Assembly: GCA_022827185.1 (NCBI GenBank)
Contig: JAJDTM010000056.1
Span: 1 to 64,000 of the forward strand
DNA: 64,000 nt
Reading direction: 5' to 3'
Source: Candidatus Poribacteria bacterium
GTDB lineage: Bacteria > Poribacteria > WGA-4E > WGA-3G
Of this stretch, positions 18,468-25,885 are shown piece by piece. A program made the translations under genes and the position numbers. How positions within the stretch are numbered: position 1 is the first letter of the stretch; the number at the start of each line of letters is the position of its first letter. The notes under the pieces are model-generated. The model saw only the letters and a list, made by a program, of their open reading frames with translations, ran no database searches and had not been told where the DNA came from.

Positions 18468-18496
18468 ATAATAGCACATTCAAAACTTGCCTTCAA
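18468..18496 (-). promoter_or_regulatory. Promoter of the decarboxylase
   Basis: Read on the minus strand, TTGAAG (18496-18491) and TATTAT (18473-18468) are 17 nt apart. This lies about 70 nt ahead of the start codon at 18399. Confidence 0.55.
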
Positions 18497-18721
18497 TCGT
18501 TTTTGAGAAATTTTACTATCTTTTTTCTGAACCGTTTCTCATCCGGGCATAAAAAGACTTCCGCAAAAACAGGAAGTTATACGCTTTCTGAATAATTGCT
18601 TCTCATTAACGAAAAACTGGTTCATAGTTGCGCAATTCATTGCGCCTCTGTCCACGAAAACCAAAGTCAAAACCGAAAACTAAATCGTCCTACCTCGAAG
18701 GGGGATTAAAATAGGGGCTCT

Positions 18722-18752
18722 GTGGATCCGCTTTCCCGTTTGAAGGGAAGTG
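18722..18752 (+). repeat. Orphan CRISPR repeat relic
   Basis: A single sequence GTGGATCCGC, TTTCCCGTTTGAAGGGAA, GTGG matches the array repeat, including the complete hairpin core. Its 5' part (GATCCGC) resembles the terminal degenerate repeat at 3421. There is no second repeat within a spacer length on either side. The handle is broken (GAAGTGGG instead of GAATGGAAAC). Confidence 0.85.
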
Positions 18753-18922
18753 GGTAATGGCTTTCGGCTCTCGGCTTTCAGCAGTCAGAAAAGAAAAGAG
18801 ACATTCTGTAGGCTTGTGTCTTTGCTGATGGCTGACGGCTTCTCCTGATAACCATTCCCTCTGATAACGCATCCCGAACACCTGCAACAATTGAAAATCT
18901 CTGAGATAGTCCCAAAAAAAGA

Positions 18923-18952
18923 TTGACATCCCCCTCCCTACAAAGGTATAAT
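18923..18952 (+). promoter_or_regulatory. Promoter of the Uma2 gene
   Basis: TTGACA at 18923-18928 and TATAAT at 18947-18952, spacing 18 nt, near consensus. It lies about 58 nt before the ATG, which also rules out an in-frame start at 18923. Confidence 0.75.
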
Positions 18953-19009
18953 CTTATCAAGACCTTAAATCTTGTTTTTTCACGCATCACACGGCAAGGA
19001 GAAACACCG

Positions 19010-19777
19010 ATGGATACCGACAAAAGTGGGATCAACATACCTTACGCACCCACAGATGCCGCGGACCTCTACCCCGAAACGGACGGTAAACCTACGGCAG
19101 CAAGCGACCTCCACCTCGAAATCCTTATTTGGCTTTTGCAAACGCTGGAGGCACATTTCGCACAAATGCCGGATGTCTATGTCTCCGGTGATATTCTCAC
19201 CTATTACACCGAGGGGGACCCGCGCGCAGTCGTCGCACCGGATGTCCTCGTCGCTTTCGGTATCGGTCAAAAGCAGCGACATACTTACAAGGTATGGGAA
19301 GAGGGAAAGGTTCCAGACTTTGTGATGGAGTTCTCAAGCAAAACTACCTATCAAAACGACCTAACAGACAAGATGGCACTTTACGCTGCACTCGGCATAT
19401 CGAATTATCTCCTCTATGATGCCGAAGCACTTTATCTGCCTTCGCCTCTGATGGGATTTCAGTTGGTAAAGGGTGTTTATGTCCCAGTCCCGCCAGGTGT
19501 TAATGGAGGTATCCATTCAGATGTTCTTGGCTTAGATTTCCATATACGGGAGAGACATTTAGCAGTTTACGATCCGGTTAACGAGCAATGGCTCCAAACC
19601 CCCGCGGAGCAGCACGCCGCACGCGCTGAAAATGCCGAGACACGCGCTGAAAATGCCGAGACACGCGCTGAAAATGCCGAGACACGCGCCGCACAAGAAA
19701 CCATCGCACGACAGAAAGCTGAAGAAGAACTTAAACGCCTTCAAGAACAACTTGCACATTTACAAGCACGCACTTAA
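19010..19777 (+). CDS. Uma2-family (DUF820) PD-(D/E)XK endonuclease-like protein
   Basis: 255 aa; the ATG at 19010 has AGGAG 8 nt upstream. The core has VVAPDVLVAFG and PDFVMEFSSKTT, giving the D...E-x-K pattern of the Uma2 restriction-like fold, followed by DKMALYAALGISNYLLYD. From about residue 200 the protein changes into a coiled coil built on heptads, with AENAETR repeated three times. Uma2 proteins occur in many paralogues in cyanobacteria and Poribacteria-like genomes; their biological role is not established. The coiled coil suggests self-assembly. Confidence 0.85.
   Translation: MDTDKSGINIPYAPTDAADLYPETDGKPTAASDLHLEILIWLLQTLEAHFAQMPDVYVSGDILTYYTEGDPRAVVAPDVLVAFGIGQKQRHTYKVWEEGKVPDFVMEFSSKTTYQNDLTDKMALYAALGISNYLLYDAEALYLPSPLMGFQLVKGVYVPVPPGVNGGIHSDVLGLDFHIRERHLAVYDPVNEQWLQTPAEQHAARAENAETRAENAETRAENAETRAAQETIARQKAEEELKRLQEQLAHLQART
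19621..19685 (+). repeat. 21-nt tandem repeat inside the Uma2 coiled coil
   Basis: Three near-perfect copies of CGCGCTGAAAATGCCGAGAC plus one base encode AENAETR. The unit length equals one coiled-coil heptad, so copy-number change by slippage would lengthen the coil in register. Confidence 0.9.
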
Positions 19778-19865
19778 GTATGCTGATGATATCTATCACA
19801 ACCTACAAACGAATGCTGATGACTGAAAACTGATAACTGACAACCCCTAAAAGGGAGATTTGATC

Positions 19866-21374
19866 ATGCAAACGAACTCACAGTTAAGCGACAGCAACAA
19901 ACTGACCGACGCGCAGATACGGGATTTTATTGTGAATGGATATATCACGATAAAAACCGATCTGCCGCGCAGTGTTCATGAGACTATCTATCGCAAAACG
20001 CAGGAATACAGCGCAAAAGAGGGGAATTTAGGGAACAACATCTTACCGCGTGTCCCTGAGCTACAAGCGGTTTTTGAAGATCCCGTTGTCCGTGGCGCGT
20101 TCACAAGTATTTTGGGCGAGAATTACGTCATGCATTCACATCGACATCCGCACCAAAATAATCCGCATAGTGATGGACAAGGATTCCACAAGGATAGTTA
20201 TTGGGGCTATCAAAAGGTGCGGCACCACTGCCCGAGGTGGGCAATGGCGTTCTACTACCCGCAAGACGCACCGCTCGAAATCGGACCTTCGGCAGTCTTA
20301 CCGGGAACGCAGTACTACAACACTCGGATCACCGAAGGCAATGATGGCGAATTAGCACTCAGCGGTGAAGCTGGCACGATAGCAGTCATCCACTTCGACC
20401 TCTGGCATCGTGCCATGGCGAACCAGACAGACAAAACACGCTACATGATGAAGTTCCAATTCATCCGGATGGACGCACCGCAAGTCCCCGAGTGGAATGT
20501 GACGGATCCGCATTGGAACCCTGAAGACATTAATCCGGCAACACCCGCACATCAGGGAACCTGGCGACATATCTGGAATTGGGTAGCCGGAGCGTCCAAC
20601 GGTGACGCAACGCAGTCAACCAATGGAAATCTTGCGAAGCACATCGTAGCATTGGATGACGGTGATGCTGCTGTCCGTTCCCGCGCCGCTGATGAATTAG
20701 GCTTGTTAGGTGAATCCGCTGCAGAAGCAGTCCCGCACCTCATCCAAGCGTTACGTGATGATTATGAGCCTGTCCGTTTGAATGCCACGTACACACTCGG
20801 CGCGATCGGCGAACCGGCTGTTTCGCAACTGATTGAGGCACTTGGTGACGAAAACGGATCCACCCGACGGATGGCAGCTTATGCATTGGCTGCAGTCGGC
20901 GCGCCAGCAGTTCCTGCTTTGAGTGAAGCATTACAACACACCGAAGATGCCGTGCGTGTTGAAGCCGCTTACGCACTCGCACAGATCGGAGACGCAGCGG
21001 AACCCGCTATCCCTGCTTTGATAGAACGGACGAAAGACGATAATGTAGAAGTCCGCCGCTATCTCGCTGAAGCCTTTGGGAGTCTCGGTCCAATCGCCGC
21101 ACCGGCGGTCCCTGCCCTCATTGAGATACTCGATAACGATGAGGACAAACAGGCGCGCTTTGAATCTGCACTGGCGTTAGCACAGATTGGACCCGCCGCA
21201 AACGACGCAGTTCCGGTGCTGGCGAAATCACTCAGGGATCCAGATCGTTATGTCCGGGACAACACGATCCACGCCTTGAAGCGCATTGATACGCCCGAAG
21301 CAGAATCTGCCCTGTTTGATTATCTAATCATGGCACGCTGGTGTCCGATTACAAACCGAGCAAGCACACATTAA
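19866..21374 (+). CDS. Phytanoyl-CoA dioxygenase (PhyH) domain fused to HEAT repeats
   Basis: 502 aa; ATG at 19866 preceded by AAGGGAG. Residues 1-240 form a PhyH-type Fe(II)/2-oxoglutarate oxygenase: H108-K-D110 and H181 give the metal facial triad, and TRYMMKF supplies the arginine for 2-oxoglutarate. From about residue 260 come PBS-lyase/HEAT-like repeats (DDGDAAVRSRAADELGLLG, GAIGEPAVSQLIEAL and so on, about six). The repeats may hold a partner protein. PhyH proteins are strongly expanded in Poribacteria; the substrate is unknown. Confidence 0.88.
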   Translation: MQTNSQLSDSNKLTDAQIRDFIVNGYITIKTDLPRSVHETIYRKTQEYSAKEGNLGNNILPRVPELQAVFEDPVVRGAFTSILGENYVMHSHRHPHQNNPHSDGQGFHKDSYWGYQKVRHHCPRWAMAFYYPQDAPLEIGPSAVLPGTQYYNTRITEGNDGELALSGEAGTIAVIHFDLWHRAMANQTDKTRYMMKFQFIRMDAPQVPEWNVTDPHWNPEDINPATPAHQGTWRHIWNWVAGASNGDATQSTNGNLAKHIVALDDGDAAVRSRAADELGLLGESAAEAVPHLIQALRDDYEPVRLNATYTLGAIGEPAVSQLIEALGDENGSTRRMAAYALAAVGAPAVPALSEALQHTEDAVRVEAAYALAQIGDAAEPAIPALIERTKDDNVEVRRYLAEAFGSLGPIAAPAVPALIEILDNDEDKQARFESALALAQIGPAANDAVPVLAKSLRDPDRYVRDNTIHALKRIDTPEAESALFDYLIMARWCPITNRASTH

Positions 21375-21402
21375 CAAACCCGTATATTCGCCATCATCAT
21401 TG

Positions 21403-21427
21403 CAGGCGGGGTTTGTAACCTCGCCTG
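21403..21427. repeat. Intergenic hairpin of the GGCGAGG family
   Basis: CAGGCGGGGTT, TG, then TAACCTCGCCTG folds into an 11-bp stem with one mismatch. Related hairpins lie at 31400-31420, 33921-33957, 40193-40214 and 41343-41364. No T-run follows. Confidence 0.6.
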
Positions 21428-21465
21428 TATCAATATTTCGTAAGACATCACATTAGGAACCCGAT

Positions 21466-22617
21466 ATGAACTATCAACTCCTCATCAAAAACGGAACCGT
21501 CGTCGATCCAGCACAAGGCATCCATGCCCGCAAAGATGTTGCCTTCGCAAACGGACGCGTTTCAGCAATCAGCGACGAGATACCGACATCCGATGCGCGA
21601 GAGGTTTTAGACGCAGCAGGGTGTTTCGTCACCCCCGGTCTAATCGACTTGCACGTGCATGTCTTTTACGGCGTAAGCCACTTCGGGATTGAGCCGGATC
21701 CCACATGCTTGGCACGCGGCGCGACAACAGTCGTCGATGCCGGTTCTGCAGGCGCAGACACGTTCCCAGGGTTCCGTAAATATGTTATTGATGTCAGTGA
21801 CACGCGCATCTTGGCACAATTGAATATCTCATCACAAGGCATGCTCACGCAGGAGATTGGGGAGTTAGAAAACCCTGACTACGCAGATGTCGGCAAAGCG
21901 TGTCGAATGATAGAACAGCATCGCGACATTATCTTGGGGGTCAAAGTCCGGTTAACACGTGAAAGCATCGTCGGTGCAAGGGCACAGATGCTGCCGTTGC
22001 ACAGGGCGCGTGAAGCCGCCGATGCTGCAGGACTGCCTATCATGGTACATCCACAAGACGCTTGGTGTGAGTCCATTGACGATATATTGGCACTCATGGG
22101 TGAACGTGATATCCTGACGCACTGCTTCCACGATATGGAATGCGGTATCTTAGATGAAAACGGCAGAATCCGGGATGCTGTCCACGCAGCGATTGAACGC
22201 GGTGTTATCTTCGACGTTGGACACGGCGCCGGTTCTTTCAGTTGGGACGTCGTTCAGAAAGCGATGGCACAAGGCGTTGAACCGACGACGATCTCTTCTG
22301 ATCTGCACGTCTACAACGTCAACGGTCCCGTCTACGATCTCGTGAATGTCGTCAACAAGTTCTTATACCTCGGCATGTCGATCGACGATGCTTTGGCGAA
22401 AGTGACAAGTATCCCTGCCGAAACCGTATTGATGCCAGGGCAGATCGGTACACTGGCAGTTGACGCATGGGGTGATGCTGTGATTTTTGAACTGCGTGAA
22501 GGTGAATTCCAGTTGATAGATGCACGCGGTGAGGCGAAAATTGGCAGCCAGCAATTGGAACCAGTCGTTGTTGTCAAAGGTGGACAAATCTATCGCCAAC
22601 ACCACACACATCACTAA
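21466..22617 (+). CDS. Amidohydrolase/deacetylase family metallohydrolase
   Basis: 383 aa. Dihydroorotase-like amidohydrolase: LLIKNGTVVDP start, metal motif H63-V-H65 in PGLIDLHVHVFYG, the candidate bridging lysine in GVKVRLT, later histidines in MVHPQD and THCFHDM, and a catalytic aspartate in TISSDLHVYN. C-terminal GQIGTLAVDAWGDAVIF is the usual end of the composite sheet. Such enzymes cleave amide or cyclic amide bonds (N-acyl amino acids, dihydroorotate, hydantoins); the exact substrate is open. Lies 91 nt after the PhyH gene, with a hairpin between. Confidence 0.85.
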   Translation: MNYQLLIKNGTVVDPAQGIHARKDVAFANGRVSAISDEIPTSDAREVLDAAGCFVTPGLIDLHVHVFYGVSHFGIEPDPTCLARGATTVVDAGSAGADTFPGFRKYVIDVSDTRILAQLNISSQGMLTQEIGELENPDYADVGKACRMIEQHRDIILGVKVRLTRESIVGARAQMLPLHRAREAADAAGLPIMVHPQDAWCESIDDILALMGERDILTHCFHDMECGILDENGRIRDAVHAAIERGVIFDVGHGAGSFSWDVVQKAMAQGVEPTTISSDLHVYNVNGPVYDLVNVVNKFLYLGMSIDDALAKVTSIPAETVLMPGQIGTLAVDAWGDAVIFELREGEFQLIDARGEAKIGSQQLEPVVVVKGGQIYRQHHTHH

Positions 22618-22709
22618 AATTTCACTGACGAGATTGGATGCAGTTTAGATGTTTAATCAGGTGATTTCCGAATCTGCGATGAACCGCACCACTACAAACA
22701 CACCTGCTC

Positions 22710-22732
22710 GTAGTAGGGCAATTCATTGCCCG
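22710..22732. repeat. GTAGTAGG hairpin repeat, GGGCAAT variant
   Basis: GTAGTA followed by GGGCAAT-TC-ATTGCCC. It shares the GTAGTAGG front with the copies at 35205-35377 and 59088, but the stem sequence is different and still self-complementary. Confidence 0.6.
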
Positions 22733-22787
22733 TCAATTGCCCAATTGTTTTTATCTTCATGAGACCTCATCTTTCTCATTACACCTG

Positions 22788-24404
22788 TTACGGATGTTGT
22801 TCTCCCGCCTTCGGTTTCGCCTTCGGTGCGTTGGAATCCGCTCCGAAACGGATGTGGAGTGCCGCACCCCCGGCATGTTCTTTTCCGTAGAGTAGGTGCT
22901 TGATCCCCCAGAAAAGGACAGTCGTTCCTACCAGTACAACTATCCCCCAGATCAATGTCTGCCAAACCCAGTCATTGAACAAAAAGAGACTGCCTGTCTG
23001 TTTCGGGACCATCTGTGGACCCAATGCTATCAGCACGGTACAAATAATCGCATTGAGCGTAATCACGCCTTCCGTCGTCAGGCGGTGCGGGCTGAAACCG
23101 ACCAAGGCGCGTTCAAAGTTAAAAATAACCATCCACCATATAAATACGAAATAGAGGAGTTGTCCCTTTCCTAACCAACTCGTCGGAATAAAAGCGAGCG
23201 GTTCGCGGAAATGCACCGACAAAAGCCAGACGCAGGCGATACCGAGACCTATGTAGAAAAGTTCAAACCATCCGATCCATCCCCTTGAGTTTCGGAACCA
23301 ACCGACGACGGGCAGCCCAAAGAACCGCTCAGGTAAACCCTCAACCAGATCCACCCACGTCCCTGCCGCCTTCCGATAATTGACGTATGTCAGGAGAATT
23401 AGCACAGTGAACACAGCGAATATTTCCGTCCACTGCGGAAAAACTGGGTCCGTTTCTAAAAGCGGTGTTTTATTTAAAAGGAGACCGAAAGGGATAGCAA
23501 TCCCAATCCCGAATAAAAAACCTTGGGTCTGCTCCATGACGCTGTGCCAATTCGTATGCAAATTTGTTCGATTACCGATCCAGATGTAGATAATCTTCAG
23601 TAGTTGTCCAAATGAAAACGCAATACCGCCGCCGAAGCCTGTCATCAGCGTAGCGAAAGCGACACCACTGAGTTCATAACGCGAACAGTACCCTAAGATT
23701 CCGATAACCATACCGACACAACCTGCCCAGTTGTCCCCACGCGGGGGAGTCATACGGAGGCGACAAACATTTACGAGCAACAAAAACCCGCCGAACCAAC
23801 CGATACCCATATACAGGACGAGGTTTGTACCCATATCTAAACCGCCACGGAAAAGTGCGACGATGAGTGCCGCTATAATCGCTACCAGCGCAGCAACCCA
23901 ATCCGTGTCGTACCAATAGAGCGGACTTTCGTGCCGTTGCATCCGTTTCGGTGCGAGAACCCAGTCAATAATCACAGCTTGGAGCGACCAACCGATGAAC
24001 ACAGCAGCGATCGGTGTAAACAATAAGGACAGCTGCGTATGCGTCAGAAAAGCAGGGAGGGCAGTTCCCGCACCACCAAGTGCTGCCCACAAGAAACCGA
24101 TAGCAAATAGATTCGCAAACCCATAAAATACAGTCAGCGATTGTGACGAATGGCTGTACCCGACGACCATCATATAGGACATGCTTCCGCCGAAAGACCA
24201 ACCGATTGCACCGAACATCGCAAAATAATGGACATGCCGCCACCAATCCTCACGTCCAGAGAGCAGCGCAATCGCTATCGCTGCGAGTCCACCGGCGAGT
24301 GCTGCACCATATTCATGTCCGAAGTTACCACGTATTCCCCATCCAACACATACAGATAATCCACACAGAAGTACCATTTCCCACGGAATAATTGCCATAT
24401 CCAT
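22788..24404 (-). CDS. Polytopic integral membrane protein of unknown function
   Basis: 538 aa with about 13-14 hydrophobic segments. GGAGG lies 8 nt before the ATG. Conserved-looking polar residues occur within membrane stretches (GWGIRGNFGHEYGAALAGG near the N-terminus, GWSFGGSMSYMM), which suggests a pore or binding site. The C-terminal tail (about residue 510 on) is polar and rich in K, P and A. I do not recognise a transporter family. Confidence 0.75.
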   Translation of the reverse strand: MDMAIIPWEMVLLCGLSVCVGWGIRGNFGHEYGAALAGGLAAIAIALLSGREDWWRHVHYFAMFGAIGWSFGGSMSYMMVVGYSHSSQSLTVFYGFANLFAIGFLWAALGGAGTALPAFLTHTQLSLLFTPIAAVFIGWSLQAVIIDWVLAPKRMQRHESPLYWYDTDWVAALVAIIAALIVALFRGGLDMGTNLVLYMGIGWFGGFLLLVNVCRLRMTPPRGDNWAGCVGMVIGILGYCSRYELSGVAFATLMTGFGGGIAFSFGQLLKIIYIWIGNRTNLHTNWHSVMEQTQGFLFGIGIAIPFGLLLNKTPLLETDPVFPQWTEIFAVFTVLILLTYVNYRKAAGTWVDLVEGLPERFFGLPVVGWFRNSRGWIGWFELFYIGLGIACVWLLSVHFREPLAFIPTSWLGKGQLLYFVFIWWMVIFNFERALVGFSPHRLTTEGVITLNAIICTVLIALGPQMVPKQTGSLFLFNDWVWQTLIWGIVVLVGTTVLFWGIKHLLYGKEHAGGAALHIRFGADSNAPKAKPKAGEQHP

Positions 24405-24607
24405 ATCTATAACCTCCGTCTTATCGCTGATTTTACTGCTCTATTATGTAGGTTTTCGCGTTTATTGTCAAATTTTCCATAACACAGACCTCTACACCTA
24501 TCTTCCATCCTTCCGTTTTTCCTGTACGCGCGATCTTCCTATCGCGACGCTTATTGACAACCGATAACTGAAAACTAAAAATTGCATCTATTTCGTGTCC
24601 GTGATAC

Positions 24608-24632
24608 GATAACGCATATAGAAAGCGTTATC
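24608..24632 (+). promoter_or_regulatory. Inverted repeat ahead of the oxidoreductase gene
   Basis: GATAACGC at 24608-24615 pairs with GCGTTATC at 24625-24632 across 9 nt, a few bases before the ribosome site. It could be a repressor operator or an mRNA hairpin. Confidence 0.4.
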
Positions 24633-24650
24633 TATTGGAGGATAGAACTT

Positions 24651-25778
24651 ATGAACCGTGTACGAATAGGTGTTATCGGGTGTGGCGCAATCGCGCAGGT
24701 ACATCATCTCCCCAATCTTACCGCACTTCATCGTGAATTTGAAGTGCCAATCGTCTGTGATCTTTCTCAGGGTGCTGCGCAAGCCGTCGCGAAGCGTTTC
24801 CATGTGCCACAATTCGTGACAGATTATACTGAATTGTTAGCGTCAGATGTGGATGCCGTGCTATTGTGTCACGGCGATCCCAAAACAGAAGTAGCACTCG
24901 CCGCGTTTGAAGCCGGGAAGCATGTCTTTATTGAGAAACCGGTCTGCTTTTCGCTACAAGAAATGGATGCGATGCTGTCTGCACAACGTGAAGCAGGAAC
25001 TGTCGCGCAAGCCGGTTATATGAAGGTACATGATCCCGCTTTCCAACTCGCTAAGCGAGAGGTGGACACAATGGAGAGTTACCGCTTCGTTCAGATCAAC
25101 CATCTCCATCCGAATAACAGTTTACATCTGAGTCAATTTGATGTCCAACGGTTCAACGATGTGCCACAGGGTGCCTTTAAGCCAGCAGGCGCGGCGCGTG
25201 AAAAAGCACAAGCGGAAGCCATCGGTGATATCTTATCACAAGTGAGCCTCGGAAGCGACAGCTACAACAAAGCAGCGCGGGTGTTCTACCTGCTTGCTGG
25301 CAGCATGATTCACGATATCTACAGTCTGCGGGTGATGCTCGGTTCGCCGAGTGAGGTGGTGAGTGCGGAGGTCTGGTCCGAAGGACGCGGTGTGACGATT
25401 GTGTTCGGCTATCCGAATGGCGCGCGCTGTGTCGCAACTTGGGTAGACTTACCGGATCTCTGGGACTTTAAAGAGACGTTGGAAATCTACGGCGATAACA
25501 AACGGGTACTCGTCTCCTATCCTACTGGCTTTTCACGCGGTATCCTATCAGAGGTAACGATACACGGGATAGATGCTGATGGCACAACCTATAGCAAAAC
25601 ACCCGCTGTTGAGTGGGAAAGTGCATTTGTTCGGGAGTTGCGTCATTTCCATGCATGCATAACGGGAGATGAGACGTGCTACACTTCATTGGCATCTGCC
25701 AGAAATGATATTGCGCTGATTATTGATATTGTGAAGTGTTATGTGCAACGGGAAACGGTTGTGTGTGAAAATGGATAA
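24651..25778 (+). CDS. Gfo/Idh/MocA-family NAD(P)-dependent oxidoreductase
   Basis: 375 aa; the ATG at 24651 has GGAGG at 9 nt, so the upstream in-frame ATG at 24582 is rejected. N-terminal Rossmann motif GVIGCGAIAQVHH and the family motif HVFIEKPVCFS (EKP lysine) are clear; the C-terminal sheet domain follows. Members oxidise or isomerise sugars, inositols and related compounds. It contains a long central insertion (about residues 180-220). Neighbours do not indicate the substrate. Confidence 0.88.
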   Translation: MNRVRIGVIGCGAIAQVHHLPNLTALHREFEVPIVCDLSQGAAQAVAKRFHVPQFVTDYTELLASDVDAVLLCHGDPKTEVALAAFEAGKHVFIEKPVCFSLQEMDAMLSAQREAGTVAQAGYMKVHDPAFQLAKREVDTMESYRFVQINHLHPNNSLHLSQFDVQRFNDVPQGAFKPAGAAREKAQAEAIGDILSQVSLGSDSYNKAARVFYLLAGSMIHDIYSLRVMLGSPSEVVSAEVWSEGRGVTIVFGYPNGARCVATWVDLPDLWDFKETLEIYGDNKRVLVSYPTGFSRGILSEVTIHGIDADGTTYSKTPAVEWESAFVRELRHFHACITGDETCYTSLASARNDIALIIDIVKCYVQRETVVCENG

Positions 25779-25796
25779 AAACGGGTAACAGTGCAA

Positions 25797-25834
25797 AAAT
25801 AAAAGTCTGGGCAAGTATGAAAACCTGCCCAGAC
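25797..25834 (-). terminator. Rho-independent terminator of the S55 lipoprotein gene
   Basis: On the minus strand GTCTGGGCA (25834-25826) pairs with TGCCCAGAC (25813-25805) and is followed by TTTTATTTTT. The stem has 9 bp. Confidence 0.8.
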
Positions 25835-25885
25835 GAATTGAAATGAGACAGGCACAGGGACCTGCCTTTACAGTCGGATTCGGAA

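Larger units (their letters stand above)
18400..19009. other. Intergenic region with divergent promoters and a CRISPR repeat relic
   Basis: No gene was found. It holds the minus-strand decarboxylase promoter, a palindrome GCGCAATTCATTGCGC (about 18630-18645), a lone CRISPR-repeat-like sequence at 18722-18752 and the Uma2 promoter. Each is listed separately. The rest has no structure that I can name. Confidence 0.7.
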
